From positions 248,001 to 312,000 of the forward strand of contig NZ_VKAB01000008.1 of the NCBI RefSeq assembly GCF_009769385.1: 64,000 nt of DNA. Reading direction: 5' to 3'. Numbering within the stretch: the stretch's first letter is position 1; every line of letters begins with the position of its first letter. Source of the stretch: Saccharothrix deserti. Its GTDB lineage: Bacteria > Actinomycetota > Actinomycetes > Mycobacteriales > Pseudonocardiaceae. A model generated the notes under the pieces. That model had not been told where the DNA came from, did not search any database, and worked only from the letters and a program-made list of their open reading frames with translations. This document shows positions 1 to 9,279 of this stretch, in pieces. A program made the translations under genes and the position numbers.

Positions 1-215
1 CGGGCCAGTTCCTCGTCGGTCGCGAACCGGCCGGTCGACCACGACAGGTGCGGTGCGACCGGTCCGTGCTCCAAGGCGTGCCGGAACGTGCGCAGCCGGG
101 CCGCGTTCTCCGGGTGCGGTTCCGCCGCGTCGAGCCAGTCCCACCGGCCGGGCAGCTCCCACAGGCCCGTGCCGGTGTCGTGCTCGAGGCAGGCGTCGTG
201 CCAGAAAAACTCCAC
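1..215 (-). CDS. Class II histone-deacetylase-like amidohydrolase, N-terminal fragment
   Basis: This is the 5' end of a leftward gene that runs off the window; about 71 codons are visible. Reading from a GTG at 213-215, the protein begins [17 protein letters not shown] and later has HPENAARL. That pattern (an early H-D-x-G stretch followed by HPE..RL) is typical of bacterial histone deacetylase/acetylpolyamine amidohydrolase proteins, zinc enzymes that remove acetyl groups from lysines or polyamines. The metal-binding residues lie outside the window, so activity cannot be judged. It is divergent from the small membrane protein at 280, with 64 bp between the two. The family call rests only on the N-terminus. 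Confidence 0.65.
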   Translation of the reverse strand, partial: MEFFWHDACLEHDTGTGLWELPGRWDWLDAAEPHPENAARLRTFRHALEHGPVAPHLSWSTGRFATDEELA

Positions 216-279
216 CTCAGGGGGATATCAGGGCGATCACGGATGGTCCAGCGCGTTTGACCGGGTGCACACTGGTCAC

Positions 280-594
280 ATGGTCATCGGTCTCATCACG
301 GGCCTCATCGCGATACTGGGAGTGCTCGCCGCGCTGGCGCACGACGGTTACCTCGCGATGCTCGGTTCCGCCGCCAAGTCCAAGCGCGCCGCGGGCGCGC
401 CCATAGCGCAGTACGTGCGCAGTCGGTGGACCCTCGCCGGGGTGACGACGATCATCGCGCTGGTGGGTCTGCTGATCACGGCAGGAGGCTCCGTCTCGGG
501 CGACATCATCGGCGCGCTGATCGCCGGCGGCGCCGGTCTGGCCGCCACCAACGCGCTCCAGAGCACCCGGAAGCGGCTCGACAGCGGCAGCTAG
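280..594 (+). CDS. Small two-helix membrane protein, unknown function
   Basis: I do not recognise the family. The 104-residue product starts at the ATG at 280 ([19 protein letters not shown]). A hydrophobic helix covers about residues 2-20, a basic patch (KSKRAAG) lies near 33-39, and a second hydrophobic region of one long or two short helices spans about 50-85. The tail is short and basic. The open frame extends upstream to 88, but that part is arginine-rich and overlaps the divergent gene, so the ATG at 280 directly before the hydrophobic segment is the better start. It stands alone between the divergent deacetylase-like gene and the membrane proteins downstream. Confidence 0.6.
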   Translation: MVIGLITGLIAILGVLAALAHDGYLAMLGSAAKSKRAAGAPIAQYVRSRWTLAGVTTIIALVGLLITAGGSVSGDIIGALIAGGAGLAATNALQSTRKRLDSGS

Positions 595-793
595 GAGATT
601 CACTCTTACGTGTGGCACAAGGCTGATCTCCGCAGCTCTACGTGGACCCTGCACCTACCCTGAGGTAGTTGCGGGGTCCTCGACGTCCCACCCCCACGTT
701 CCCCCGCGCCACTCGGCCCAAACAGGGCTGAGCCCAACAGGTGAAAAGGCCGCGAGGGCCGTAAGGCCCGGGGGCGGGAGGGGTCTGCACAGC

Positions 794-1687
794 ATGGACA
801 TCGCGGAACCGGAACGGTCGGGCCGGCATCGACTGGACGACGGGGCGGCGATCTGGCTGCCCATGGGCGGCGAGTTGGTGCACACGCCGCACGAACGCGT
901 GGTGGTGCGACCGCTGCCCGCGGAACCACCCCCGCCCGACCCGTACGTCGACACCGACGCGATGGGTCTGCGCAAGTTCAACATCGGCCTGGTGCCCGCC
1001 TCGGTGACGCCGCCCCGGACGTGGAAGCGGGCCGCGTGGTTCACGGTGCTGTCCTCGGCGGGCGTCCTGGTCGGCCTGGCCATCGCGGCGGCCAAGCTGG
1101 TCGGCTCGAACCCGGTCGAGCGGATCGGGATGCCGGGCTACCCGACGGACGTGCCGCTGCTCACCGGTTTCGCCACCACCGGGCCGCCGTCGACCACCTC
1201 GGCCGCCTGGGGGACGGGCCGCCGGACGGCCGAGGTCGTGGCGGACGGCGTGATCGCACCCACCGACGACGGCACGGCCGCGGGCGGCACTTCCTCGACC
1301 GGGGACACCACCAGCGCGCCAGGCCCCTCCACGTCCGCGCACGTCACCACCGTTCTCGCGGAGTCACAGCCGGTGGTCGACGCGGAGGCGATCGCGATCA
1401 GCACGGAGCGTTTCTACGAAGAGGTGGCGGTGAACGCGGACACCGCGTTGACCATGGTCTCCGACTCGTTCCGGTCGAACGGTGAGGCGCTGCTGGCGCA
1501 GCGGTTCGCCGACGTGTCGCTGATCGAGGTGACGGAGATCAGCGTGGACCCGGCGAACGGCATCACGGTCAGCACGATGCAGGTCACGCGCAAGGACGGG
1601 ACCACCACCACGGAGAAGCGCGAGCTGGTGTTCACCACCGCCGACGTCCCGTTGATCGACGACGAACGGCCGGTGGACGACGCCTAG
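794..1687 (+). CDS. Single-pass membrane protein with extracytoplasmic NTF2-like C-terminal domain
   Basis: This 297-residue protein has a proline-rich cytoplasmic N-terminus, one transmembrane helix at about residues 81-103 (AAWFTVLSSAGVLVGLAIAA), a low-complexity Ser/Thr/Gly linker and a folded C-terminal part from about residue 200. That C-terminal part (STERFYEEVAVNADTALTMV, then a predicted beta-rich end) has the layout of the C-terminal domains of the protein at 1866 and the kinases at 5561 and 9714. A GGGAGGGG ribosome site lies 9-10 bases before the ATG. The function is unknown. A role in envelope sensing or as a kinase partner is inferred from the shared domain and neighbourhood. Confidence 0.7.
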   Translation: MDIAEPERSGRHRLDDGAAIWLPMGGELVHTPHERVVVRPLPAEPPPPDPYVDTDAMGLRKFNIGLVPASVTPPRTWKRAAWFTVLSSAGVLVGLAIAAAKLVGSNPVERIGMPGYPTDVPLLTGFATTGPPSTTSAAWGTGRRTAEVVADGVIAPTDDGTAAGGTSSTGDTTSAPGPSTSAHVTTVLAESQPVVDAEAIAISTERFYEEVAVNADTALTMVSDSFRSNGEALLAQRFADVSLIEVTEISVDPANGITVSTMQVTRKDGTTTTEKRELVFTTADVPLIDDERPVDDA

Positions 1688-1865
1688 CCCAGTCCGCGTA
1701 CACCGAACCAACCCGACCAGGGCATCTTTCCGTAATCTTTCATCCGTTCGAGCGACGACATTTGACCACTGGTCGCCACGAACGAGTGAACTCCCCCGCT
1801 GAGCTGGCTTCTCGTCGGTCGACCACGGTACGAGTCTTGGCGACGACACGACGAGGGAGTCGCCA

Positions 1866-2720
1866 GTGCAGTGCCCTACGCCAGTACAGCGCCCCACGAC
1901 GAGCGGTCGCAGGCACACCCGCGCGGGTTCGGTCTCGGTGGCCGAGCTGATCAGGAAACAGCGGACACCGGTGCGAATCCCGTACCGCGAGCAAGCGGCC
2001 ACCCACGCCCTGGTGGCCGATCTGCCGGGTGAGGAGAGGGAGCCGACGGCCAGGCGACCGCCCAACCGGGTGGCGAAGTTCGCCGGTGTGGCCACCGGGG
2101 CGATCGTGCTGCTGGCGTCCGTCGTGGCCGCCTCGATCCTGGCGGGGAACCGCCCCGGCGGTCCCGACCCGGCGCGCGCCGACACGCCCGTGCCGATCAG
2201 CGGGGCGTCCGCGCTGCGGCCGGACGTGCTGTCGTCGGAACTGGGCGGCGGGCGGCTCGACCGACCTCCCGTCGCGGCGCAGCAGGCCGTGCCACCGGCC
2301 GCCGACGTGCCACCGGCCGCCGACGCGCCGCCGGCCACCGACGCGCCGCCAGCCGCCGACGTGCCGCCGGAGCCGCCCGTCCTGGTACCGCCACCCGTGC
2401 TGACCGTCGGGCCGGAACCGCAGGTGGACGTGGTGCGGCGGTTCTTCGAGCTGCTGCCCGCCAAGCCGGCCGACGCGTCCCGGCTGCTGTCACCGGAACT
2501 CCTCGGCGAGGACGCGCGCGATTTCGTCGCGTCCTGGGGCCAGGTGCAGGCGATCGCGATCGAGTCGACCACCCTCCGGCCGGACGGCGCGGTGCTCGCG
2601 GTGGTGTCGATGCAGGAGCGCACCGGTCGGTGGATGCGCGTCGAGCAGGTTTTCCGGTTGACCGACACGACCGTCCCGCACATCGTGGCCACCGAGGTCC
2701 TCTCGGCTCAACGCAGCTGA
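1866..2720 (+). CDS. Single-pass membrane protein with SVAEL motif and NTF2-like C-terminal domain
   Basis: The 284-residue product starts at a GTG at 1866 with a GAGGGAG ribosome site seven bases upstream. Residues about 22-32 carry the short motif SVSVAELIRKQ, which also occurs as LSVADLLARRE in the next gene. One transmembrane helix follows at about residues 70-93. An Ala/Pro/Asp repeat of near-identical five- to six-residue units (PPAAD, PPATD) covers about 135-170. The C-terminal domain, about 187-284 (VRRFFELLPAKPADASRLL; FVASWGQVQAI), resembles that of the kinase at 5561. No catalytic motif is visible. I infer an envelope sensor or scaffold working with the kinases. Confidence 0.7.
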   Translation: MQCPTPVQRPTTSGRRHTRAGSVSVAELIRKQRTPVRIPYREQAATHALVADLPGEEREPTARRPPNRVAKFAGVATGAIVLLASVVAASILAGNRPGGPDPARADTPVPISGASALRPDVLSSELGGGRLDRPPVAAQQAVPPAADVPPAADAPPATDAPPAADVPPEPPVLVPPPVLTVGPEPQVDVVRRFFELLPAKPADASRLLSPELLGEDARDFVASWGQVQAIAIESTTLRPDGAVLAVVSMQERTGRWMRVEQVFRLTDTTVPHIVATEVLSAQRS

Positions 2721-2877
2721 CTCTCCGTAGTGATCATGCCCTGAAGCTCACCGAACGTGGACAAAGCACAGGATCACTCGGAAAACTTCGGCCAAAGGGG
2801 TTACGTAGACGGTCACGATTCGGTATCCATGATCCCGGTCAGTAGCGCAGTGCACTCCCCGGGAGAGGTGTCCATCG

Positions 2878-3735
2878 GTGTCGAACGACGACAAACGCCG
2901 TCGGCAGGATGGCTCGACGGCCAAGCTGTCGGTCGCGGACCTGCTAGCCAGGCGCGAGGCGGAGACGCAGCCGATCCCGCGGATCACCGAGCGGATCACC
3001 GACGACGAGGAGACCGTGCGCTTCTCGACCGCGGGCCTGGCGGCGGCGATCGAGGCGTCGAACGCGGCCGGCGCGGCGAGCGCCAAGGGCGCCACGAACC
3101 TGTCGGGCCGTGAGTTGCACATCACCGAGTTGCTGCGCCGCGAGGGGCGCGCCGGTGAGGAAGAGCGCGGCGGCGGCGGGTTCTCCGTGCCGAAGCTCGT
3201 CGCGATCGCCAGTGGTGGCGTGGTGCTCGCCGGCACCGTGGCGTTCACCGCGACGAACCTGCTGTCGTCCCCGGACGACCGACCGCCGGCCGAGGTGCGC
3301 TTCGACGCCCGTCCGGCCGCGCGGGCCACCAACACGCTCACCAAGGACCTCGGCGCCGCCGCTGCCCAGCAGCAGGCTCAGCAGCAGGCGCAGGCCGAGA
3401 CCACCACGACGACGCCCGAGCAGACGACGACCCAGCGCCCGCCGCGGCCCGCCGCGCAGCAGCCGACGACCACGACGCCGCAGCAGCAGGCGCCGACCAC
3501 GACGACGCCGGGCACGAGCAACCCGCAGACGACGACCCCGGCGCCGAGCACGACCACGCCGCCCGCGCCGCCGAGCGACAGCACCCCGCCGCCCTCGTCG
3601 ACCGCCACGCCGCCGTCGTCCAACCCGAGCACGCCGCCGGACGAGGACGCGGGCACCGGCATCGGCCTGGAACTCGACCTGGGCGGGATCCTGAACCCGA
3701 TCGGCGGGTTCGACTTCTTCGCTCCGGCCAGCTGA
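2878..3735 (+). CDS. Single-pass membrane protein with two SVADLL-type motifs and a Gln/Thr/Pro-rich exterior
   Basis: The 285-residue product starts at a GTG at 2878, nine bases after GGGAGAGG. Its cytoplasmic part holds two versions of the same short motif: LSVADLLARRE near residue 17 and LHITELLRREG near 80. A transmembrane helix follows at about residues 101-125. The outside part is almost wholly low complexity: a QQQAQQQAQ stretch, then Thr/Pro repeats up to about residue 250. It lacks the folded C-terminal domain of its two upstream neighbours. The tail is rich in glycine and aspartate. Function is unknown; the motif suggests a cytoplasmic partner shared with the protein at 1866. Confidence 0.7.
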   Translation: MSNDDKRRRQDGSTAKLSVADLLARREAETQPIPRITERITDDEETVRFSTAGLAAAIEASNAAGAASAKGATNLSGRELHITELLRREGRAGEEERGGGGFSVPKLVAIASGGVVLAGTVAFTATNLLSSPDDRPPAEVRFDARPAARATNTLTKDLGAAAAQQQAQQQAQAETTTTTPEQTTTQRPPRPAAQQPTTTTPQQQAPTTTTPGTSNPQTTTPAPSTTTPPAPPSDSTPPPSSTATPPSSNPSTPPDEDAGTGIGLELDLGGILNPIGGFDFFAPAS

Positions 3736-3755
3736 CGGCTCGCGGACCGCACCGA

Positions 3756-3778
3756 CCCACCCGGGACGCCCGGGTGGG
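3756..3778 (+). terminator. Intrinsic terminator after the membrane-protein gene
   Basis: A perfect inverted repeat (CCCACCCGGG and CCCGGGTGGG, with a 3-base ACG loop) is followed by GGTTT. It lies 20 bases past the stop at 3735 and marks the end of that transcription unit. Confidence 0.6.
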
Positions 3779-4043
3779 GGTTTCGAGGTGGCCGGGTGCG
3801 GGACTCGGGGTGCCTGAGGGCGTGACCCACCAGGCGATTGGGCCGTTCGGCCGCAAAACTCGTGATCTTCGTGCGAACGGGTGTCCTTACGCCCCGGTAT
3901 CGGGTATCCCTTCCCGGTCACCCCTCGGCTCAGGTGACCTGCGCGACGGCTCGAAAGTCGTAGTCACGGCCGGGGTAGGCTCTGCGGGCGAGCGGTGGCC
4001 TAGCCTGTTCCGCGCACCGATCCGCACGACGAGGAGCCCGAGC

Positions 4044-4100
4044 GTGAGACCTGCTGCCCTTGCCGCGGTCACGCAGCGCCCCAGCGAGGTGGTCCGGTGA
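4044..4100 (+). CDS. Possible 18-codon leader ORF coupled to the kinase gene
   Basis: A GTG at 4044 is preceded by a strong GAGGAG ribosome site at 4031-4036. It opens an 18-codon frame (MRPAALAAVTQRPSEVVR) whose TGA overlaps the kinase GTG start in a GTGA arrangement. The layout suggests translational coupling or a leader peptide. Nothing in the peptide is recognisable, and the kinase has its own GAGGTGG site at 4085-4091, so this small gene is tentative. Confidence 0.3.
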   Translation: MRPAALAAVTQRPSEVVR

Positions 4101-5452
4101 GCAACGACGGTCGCGTCATCGCCGAGCGCTACCGGTTCTTGGACCGAATCGGCAGCGGCGCCATGGGCGTCGTGTGGCGAGCCCAGGACGAGCGCCTGGG
4201 CCGCATCGTGGCGATCAAGCAGCTGCTGCTCGCGCCGAGCCTGGACGAGCGCGAGCGGGACGAGGCGATCCAGCGCGCCATGCGCGAGGGCCGCATCGCC
4301 GCCAAGCTGCACCACCCGAACGCCATCGCGGTCTACGACGTGGTGGAGGAGAACGGCGCTCCGTGCCTGGTCATGGAGTACCTGCCGTCCTACAGCCTGG
4401 CCGACACGATGGTCGAGCACGGCCCCCTCGACCCGATCGAGGTGGCCCAGATCGGCATGCAGGCCGCCGCCGCGCTGGCCGCCGCGCACACGGCCGGGAT
4501 CGTGCACCGGGACGTGAAGCCCGGCAACGTGCTGCTCGCCGACAACGGCCTGGTCAAGATCACCGACTTCGGCATCTCCCGGGCCAGCGACGACGTCACG
4601 GTCACCAAGACCGGACTGATCGCGGGCACCCCCGCCTACCTGGCGCCGGAGATCGCCCGCGGTCAGGACCCGTCGCCCGCCTCGGACGTGTTCTCGCTCG
4701 GCTCGACGCTCTACGCGGCGGTCGAGGGCGAGCCGCCGTTCGGGCTGTCGGAGAACACCCTGGGCGTGCTGCACGCCGTCGCGGCGGGCCGGATCAACCC
4801 GCCGACGGTCGACCACCCGTTGACCGACGTGCTGCTGCGGTTCCTCAGCTACGACCCGGCCGACCGGCCGACCATGGCCCAGGCCCGCGACCTGCTCAGC
4901 GCGGTCGCGCACGGCCGCAACCCGAGCCTGACGGGCCTGCTGCCGGCCAGCTCACCGGGGTTCCCGCCGGTGGCACCCGCCGGCGCCACGGCCGTCCTGG
5001 ACGCCGACCGCACCCGCGTGGTGCGGCCCGGCCCGCGCACGACGGGCGCCCACCCGCCGGTCGTCGCGCCGCCGCCTTCGTCGTCGAGCAACAACCGGCC
5101 GCTGGCGATCGCCGCCGTGGTGCTGGGCTCGTTGCTGCTGCTCGGCTTCCTGCTGGTCGCGCTGGACGTGTTCGACAGGCAGAACCAGGTCACGCCGCCG
5201 GCCACCGAGTCGAGCACGTCGTCGACCAAACCGACCACGAAGACCACCACGCCTGTGATCGTGACCACGGAGGTGGTGCCGACGACGACCGAAGAGCCGG
5301 AGCCGACCACCACCACACCCCCGCCCACGACCACGACCCCGCCCCCGACCACCACGACCCCGACCACCACCTCGCCGACGCCGACGAGTTCGACGACGAC
5401 GGCCCCACCGTCGGTCTCTTCGGTCCCGGGCACCACCCAGCCCGGAGGGTGA
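4097..5452 (+). CDS. PknB-type receptor Ser/Thr protein kinase (Thr/Pro-rich exterior)
   Basis: This 451-residue transmembrane kinase is predicted to phosphorylate Ser/Thr of cytoplasmic proteins in response to envelope signals. The kinase domain covers residues about 11-270: glycine loop IGSGAMG (18-24), catalytic lysine in VAIK (41), HRDVKPGN (Asp139), DFG (157-159), and a GTPAYLAPE activation segment (178-186), so all catalytic residues are present. A proline-rich juxtamembrane stretch leads to one helix at about 335-357. The exterior (360-451) is only Thr/Pro/Ser repeats, with no PASTA or other folded sensor, unlike the next kinase. It starts at the GTG at 4097. It probably arose with the kinases at 5561 and 9714 by duplication. 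Confidence 0.93.
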   Translation: MSNDGRVIAERYRFLDRIGSGAMGVVWRAQDERLGRIVAIKQLLLAPSLDERERDEAIQRAMREGRIAAKLHHPNAIAVYDVVEENGAPCLVMEYLPSYSLADTMVEHGPLDPIEVAQIGMQAAAALAAAHTAGIVHRDVKPGNVLLADNGLVKITDFGISRASDDVTVTKTGLIAGTPAYLAPEIARGQDPSPASDVFSLGSTLYAAVEGEPPFGLSENTLGVLHAVAAGRINPPTVDHPLTDVLLRFLSYDPADRPTMAQARDLLSAVAHGRNPSLTGLLPASSPGFPPVAPAGATAVLDADRTRVVRPGPRTTGAHPPVVAPPPSSSSNNRPLAIAAVVLGSLLLLGFLLVALDVFDRQNQVTPPATESSTSSTKPTTKTTTPVIVTTEVVPTTTEEPEPTTTTPPPTTTTPPPTTTTPTTTSPTPTSSTTTAPPSVSSVPGTTQPGG

Positions 5453-5560
5453 CCTCGTTAAGGTGGGAGCCGAACCCGATCGGGTGACGCAACGTTCTTG
5501 TCCTAGTGGCGGCTTGCCGTTCGCCACTGAATGAAGCCCTAGCAGCTACTGGAGCACGCC

Positions 5561-7183
5561 GTGAGCGACGATGGCCGCCTGGTTGCCGGCCGCTACCGAC
5601 TTGGCCGGCGGATCGGCAGCGGTGCGATGGGCATCGTCTGGCAGGCGCACGACGAGCGCCTGCACCGGACCGTGGCCGTCAAACAGCTGCTCCTCCAGCC
5701 GGGTCTGGCCGAGGCCGACACGGACGAGGCGAAGCGCCGCGCCATGCGCGAGGGCCGGATCGCGGCCCGCCTCCAGCACCCGCACGCGATCGCGGTGTAC
5801 GACGTGGCGGAGGACGACGGCCAGCCGTGGCTGGTGATGGAGTACCTGCCGTCCAAGAGCCTGTCCACGGCCCTCTCCGAGCGCGGCACGCTGCCGCCCC
5901 GTGAGGTGGCCTCGATCGGCTCCCAGGTCGCCTCGGCGCTCGCCGCCGCGCACAACGCGGGGATCGTGCACCGCGACATCAAGCCGGGCAACATCCTGCT
6001 CGGCGACGAGGGCACGGTGAAGATCACCGACTTCGGCATCTCCCGGGCCACCGGCGACGTCACGGTCACCGCGACCGGGATGCTCGCGGGCACGCCCGCC
6101 TACCTCGCGCCCGAGGTGGCCAAGGGTTACGACCCCGGCCCGCCGTCGGACGTGTTCTCGCTGGGCTCGACGCTGTACGCGGCGATCGAGGGCGCGCCGC
6201 CGTTCGGCCTGAACGAGAACACCATCGCGCTGCTGCACCAGGTCGCGTCGGGCAAGGTGGTGCCGCCGAAGCAGGCCGGTCCGCTGACCGCGCTGCTGAT
6301 GCGCCTGCTGCGCGCCGAGCCGGAGGACCGGCCGACCATGGCCGAGGCCCGCGAGGCGTTGGCCGCGGTGGCGGCGGGACGTGCCGCGCCCGAGTTCCCG
6401 GTGGCGATGCCGAAATCGCATCCGCCGTCGTGGCAGGGCGCGCCCGTGCAGGCTCCGGCGACCCGTGCGCTGAACCCGGTGCCCCCGGCCACCCCGAACA
6501 ACCCGCCGCACGCCGCGACCCGCGTGGCGCCCGTACCGGCCCAGGCCCAGGCTCCGGCTCCGCAGCGGCAGATGAGCAACGGCAACCCGCCGCCGCCCGA
6601 TCGCCCGTTCGGGCGATCGAGACCGATCGCCGCCAGGGGCGGACCGATCAAGAGCAAGCGGTCCGCGGCCGTCACCGCGCTCGCCATCGCGGGCGCGGCC
6701 GTCGTGGGCATCCTGCTGGCCAGCATGCTGTCCGGCGGCGACAACCCCTCGGACGACCAGGCCACCGGGCCGACCACGTCGACCACCGCGCAGGAAGCGG
6801 GTGGCGAGGCGTCGGTGACGCCGCCGAAGAAGCCGGTCAACCCGCCGTTGACGATCACCGTCGACCCGACGCCGCAACAGCAGGAACAGACGGTCCGGGA
6901 CTACTTCAGCCTGCTGCCGGAGAACGTGGACGAGGGCTTCAGCCGCCTCAGCGACAAGATGAAGGCGGCGTCCGGCGGGATCGCCGGCTACAAGAGCCGG
7001 TGGGACCAGGTGAAGTCGGTGAGCCTCGACGAGGTGAGCCAGAACGCGGACTACGCGTACATCGTCGTGATCAGCTACCAGATGAAGGACGGCTCGCGCA
7101 CCAGCGAGCGCAAGCTGGTCGGCCTGGCCTGGAGGGGCCAGAGCCTGTTCATCGACAAGGAAGACCCGCTGGGCCAGCCGTGA
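5561..7183 (+). CDS. PknB-type receptor Ser/Thr protein kinase with extracytoplasmic NTF2-like domain
   Basis: The 540-residue product has a complete kinase domain at residues about 11-272: IGSGAMG (18-24), Lys41, HRDIKPGN (Asp139), DFG (157-159), GTPAYLAPE (178-186). A long Pro/Ala juxtamembrane region contains basic runs. One helix lies at about 370-390. The exterior is a short linker followed by a folded domain, about 440-540 (VRDYFSLLPENVDEG; YKSRWDQVKSV). This domain matches those of the proteins at 794 and 1866 and the kinase at 9714, and differs from the PASTA repeats of PknB. The kinase lies 108 bp after a closely related kinase, consistent with tandem duplication. I infer that the exterior domain is the sensor. 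Confidence 0.93.
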   Translation: MSDDGRLVAGRYRLGRRIGSGAMGIVWQAHDERLHRTVAVKQLLLQPGLAEADTDEAKRRAMREGRIAARLQHPHAIAVYDVAEDDGQPWLVMEYLPSKSLSTALSERGTLPPREVASIGSQVASALAAAHNAGIVHRDIKPGNILLGDEGTVKITDFGISRATGDVTVTATGMLAGTPAYLAPEVAKGYDPGPPSDVFSLGSTLYAAIEGAPPFGLNENTIALLHQVASGKVVPPKQAGPLTALLMRLLRAEPEDRPTMAEAREALAAVAAGRAAPEFPVAMPKSHPPSWQGAPVQAPATRALNPVPPATPNNPPHAATRVAPVPAQAQAPAPQRQMSNGNPPPPDRPFGRSRPIAARGGPIKSKRSAAVTALAIAGAAVVGILLASMLSGGDNPSDDQATGPTTSTTAQEAGGEASVTPPKKPVNPPLTITVDPTPQQQEQTVRDYFSLLPENVDEGFSRLSDKMKAASGGIAGYKSRWDQVKSVSLDEVSQNADYAYIVVISYQMKDGSRTSERKLVGLAWRGQSLFIDKEDPLGQP

Positions 7184-7202
7184 CCGCTGGGCCTGCCGTG
7201 AC

Positions 7203-8096
7203 CTAGCCGGTCGCGGACTTCAAAGCCTCCAGCAGGGTGGTGACGGCGGGTGAGCCGACGCCGTCCTCGCGGATCGCGGCGCAGATGGTCCTGGTCGGCT
7301 CCGGGTGGCGCAGTTTGCGGATCACCACGCCGGGGTGGATCACACCGAGGCTGAGCTTGGGCACGATGGTCACGCCGAGCCCTGCCGCGACGAACCCCTG
7401 GGCGGTCGGGTAGTCGTCCGCCTCCACCACGACGTTGGGCGCGAACCCCGCGCCCGCGCAGCCGTTGAGCACGATGTCCCGGCACGGTCCGGGCGGCGTC
7501 ACGGCGTCCACCCACTGCTCCTCCGCCAGGTCGGCGAGGTCCAGCACCCGTTTGCGGGCCAGCTCGTGACCGCGCGGCAGCACGGCCAGGTACGGGTCGT
7601 CGAGCAGGTGCACGATCTGCACGCCGCGCGGCAACTCGCTGCCCCGGTGGTGCACCACGATGGCCACGTCGGCGCGACCCGCCGCGACCTCCACCATCGG
7701 GTCGTCCGGCTCGGTCAGCTTGAGGTCGAGCTGGACGTCGGCGTGCTTGGCCCGGAACAGGGCCACGGCGGGCGGCACGAGCGCCGCGCCCGCGGTGGCG
7801 AAGTAGCGCACCCGGAGCCGCCCGGTGCGGCCCTCGCGCAGGTCGGCGAGCGCCGACTCGGCCTCGACCAGCCGGTCGGTGATGTGCGCGGCGTGCTCGG
7901 TGAGCAGCCGGCCCGCCAAGGTCGGCCGCACGCCCCGCCCGACGCGGTCCAGCAGCGGCAGGCCCGCCTGCTTCTCCAGTGCCGAGATCTGCTGGCTGAC
8001 GGCCGAGGGCGTGTACCCGAGGTTCACCGCGGCGGCGGTGATCGAACCGGTGGTCACCACGGCCCGGAGCACCTGCATGCGTCGCACGTCCAACAT
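7203..8096 (-). CDS. LysR-family transcriptional regulator
   Basis: The 297-residue protein has the standard LysR layout: a winged helix-turn-helix at residues 1-60 (ITAAAVNLGYTPSAVSQQIS) and a periplasmic-binding-protein-like effector domain at about 90-290. Family length is normal. It is divergent from the EamA-family exporter at 8179. LysR proteins usually control the divergent neighbour, and the 82-bp gap contains AT-rich sequence including TTAAAGG and TTCTATTTA that could hold the T-N11-A operator. Control of the exporter is inferred. The effector is unknown. Confidence 0.9.
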   Translation of the reverse strand: MLDVRRMQVLRAVVTTGSITAAAVNLGYTPSAVSQQISALEKQAGLPLLDRVGRGVRPTLAGRLLTEHAAHITDRLVEAESALADLREGRTGRLRVRYFATAGAALVPPAVALFRAKHADVQLDLKLTEPDDPMVEVAAGRADVAIVVHHRGSELPRGVQIVHLLDDPYLAVLPRGHELARKRVLDLADLAEEQWVDAVTPPGPCRDIVLNGCAGAGFAPNVVVEADDYPTAQGFVAAGLGVTIVPKLSLGVIHPGVVIRKLRHPEPTRTICAAIREDGVGSPAVTTLLEALKSATG

Positions 8097-8178
8097 GACG
8101 TCACCGTACAGCGCTGCTTAAAGGTTGTGCAGTTCTATTTACTTGTGCTGATGCTTGACGTGCGCGCAAAGTGGGCTC

Positions 8179-9096
8179 GTGAACAAGCCCGGCACGCTGA
8201 TCAGAATGGGTGTCCTCGCCCTGCTCTGGGGTTCCAGCTTCCTCTGGATCAAGATCGCCCTGACCGGCCTCTCGCCGATCCAGATCACGCTCATCCGCAC
8301 CACGCTCGGCGCGCTGGTGCTGGTCGCGCTCGTCTACTGGAGCGGGCAGCGACTGCCCCGCGACAAGGCGTCCTGGCTGCACCTGGGCTTCGCCGCGATC
8401 TTCGGCGCCGCGCTCCCGTTCGCGCTGTTCGCCCTGGGTGAGCAGACCGTGGACTCCGGCGTCGCCGGTGTGCTCAACGCCACCACGCCGCTGTGGGCGC
8501 TGGGCATCGGCCTGGTACTGGGCACCGAGCAGCGGCGGAACCCGGCGCGGTTGGCGGGCCTGGTCCTCGGTTTCGTGGGCGTGCTGCTCATCTTCGCCCC
8601 CTGGGGGAAGGCGGGCCTGGCCAGTTGGGGCGCGCTCGCGTGCCTGGCCGCCGCGGCGTCGTACGCGGTCAGCTTCACCTACATCGGCCGCATGGTGTCC
8701 GGGCGCGGCCTGACCCCGATGCAGATCTCCTCGACCCAGCTGGTGGCCGCGGCGGGCATGACGGCGGTCGCGCTGCCGGTGGCCGGGCTGCAGCCGGTGC
8801 ACCTGTCCTGGCAGCCGCTGGTGGCCGTGGCGATCCTGGGCGTGTTCGGCACGGGCATCGCGTTCGTGCTGAACTACCGCATCGTCGAGGACGAGGGCGC
8901 GACGAACGCCACCATGGTCGGCTACCTGCTGCCCGTGGTGTCCGTGCTGCTGGGCGCGCTGTTCCTCGGTGAAGCGCTCAACCTCCGCGTCGTCATCGGC
9001 ATGGTGGTCGTGCTCGTCGGCGTCGCGCTGACCCGCAGGCAGCCCGCCGCGGCGATCGTGCCGGTGACCGCGGAGCCCGTGACTACGCTCAAGTGA
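8179..9096 (+). CDS. EamA/DMT-superfamily transporter
   Basis: The 305-residue inner-membrane protein has about ten hydrophobic helices in two EamA repeats. It begins VNKPGTLIRMGVLALLWGSSFLWIKIAL, and the LLWGSSF motif is typical of drug/metabolite exporters. I prefer the GTG at 8179, just before the first helix. The frame extends upstream to 8155, but that adds only a short hydrophilic run, and no clear ribosome site is visible for either start. Family members export amino acids, metabolites or drugs. The substrate cannot be told from sequence. Probably regulated by the divergent LysR gene. Confidence 0.9.
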   Translation: MNKPGTLIRMGVLALLWGSSFLWIKIALTGLSPIQITLIRTTLGALVLVALVYWSGQRLPRDKASWLHLGFAAIFGAALPFALFALGEQTVDSGVAGVLNATTPLWALGIGLVLGTEQRRNPARLAGLVLGFVGVLLIFAPWGKAGLASWGALACLAAAASYAVSFTYIGRMVSGRGLTPMQISSTQLVAAAGMTAVALPVAGLQPVHLSWQPLVAVAILGVFGTGIAFVLNYRIVEDEGATNATMVGYLLPVVSVLLGALFLGEALNLRVVIGMVVVLVGVALTRRQPAAAIVPVTAEPVTTLK

Positions 9097-9279
9097 CCAG
9101 CGATAACGGAGTGTTACCGACCGGTACGGCCTAGTGAGACGGCGGTCCTGGGCAAACGGGTGGTCTTGAGACACAGGTCTCCCCCGATCGCGTGGTGTTC
9201 AGGCGAAGCACGTCCTGATTCGCCCTCTCGGACGTCTCCTCAGATGAGAGGGACGACTTCGGAAGGGAACCCACAGGCC

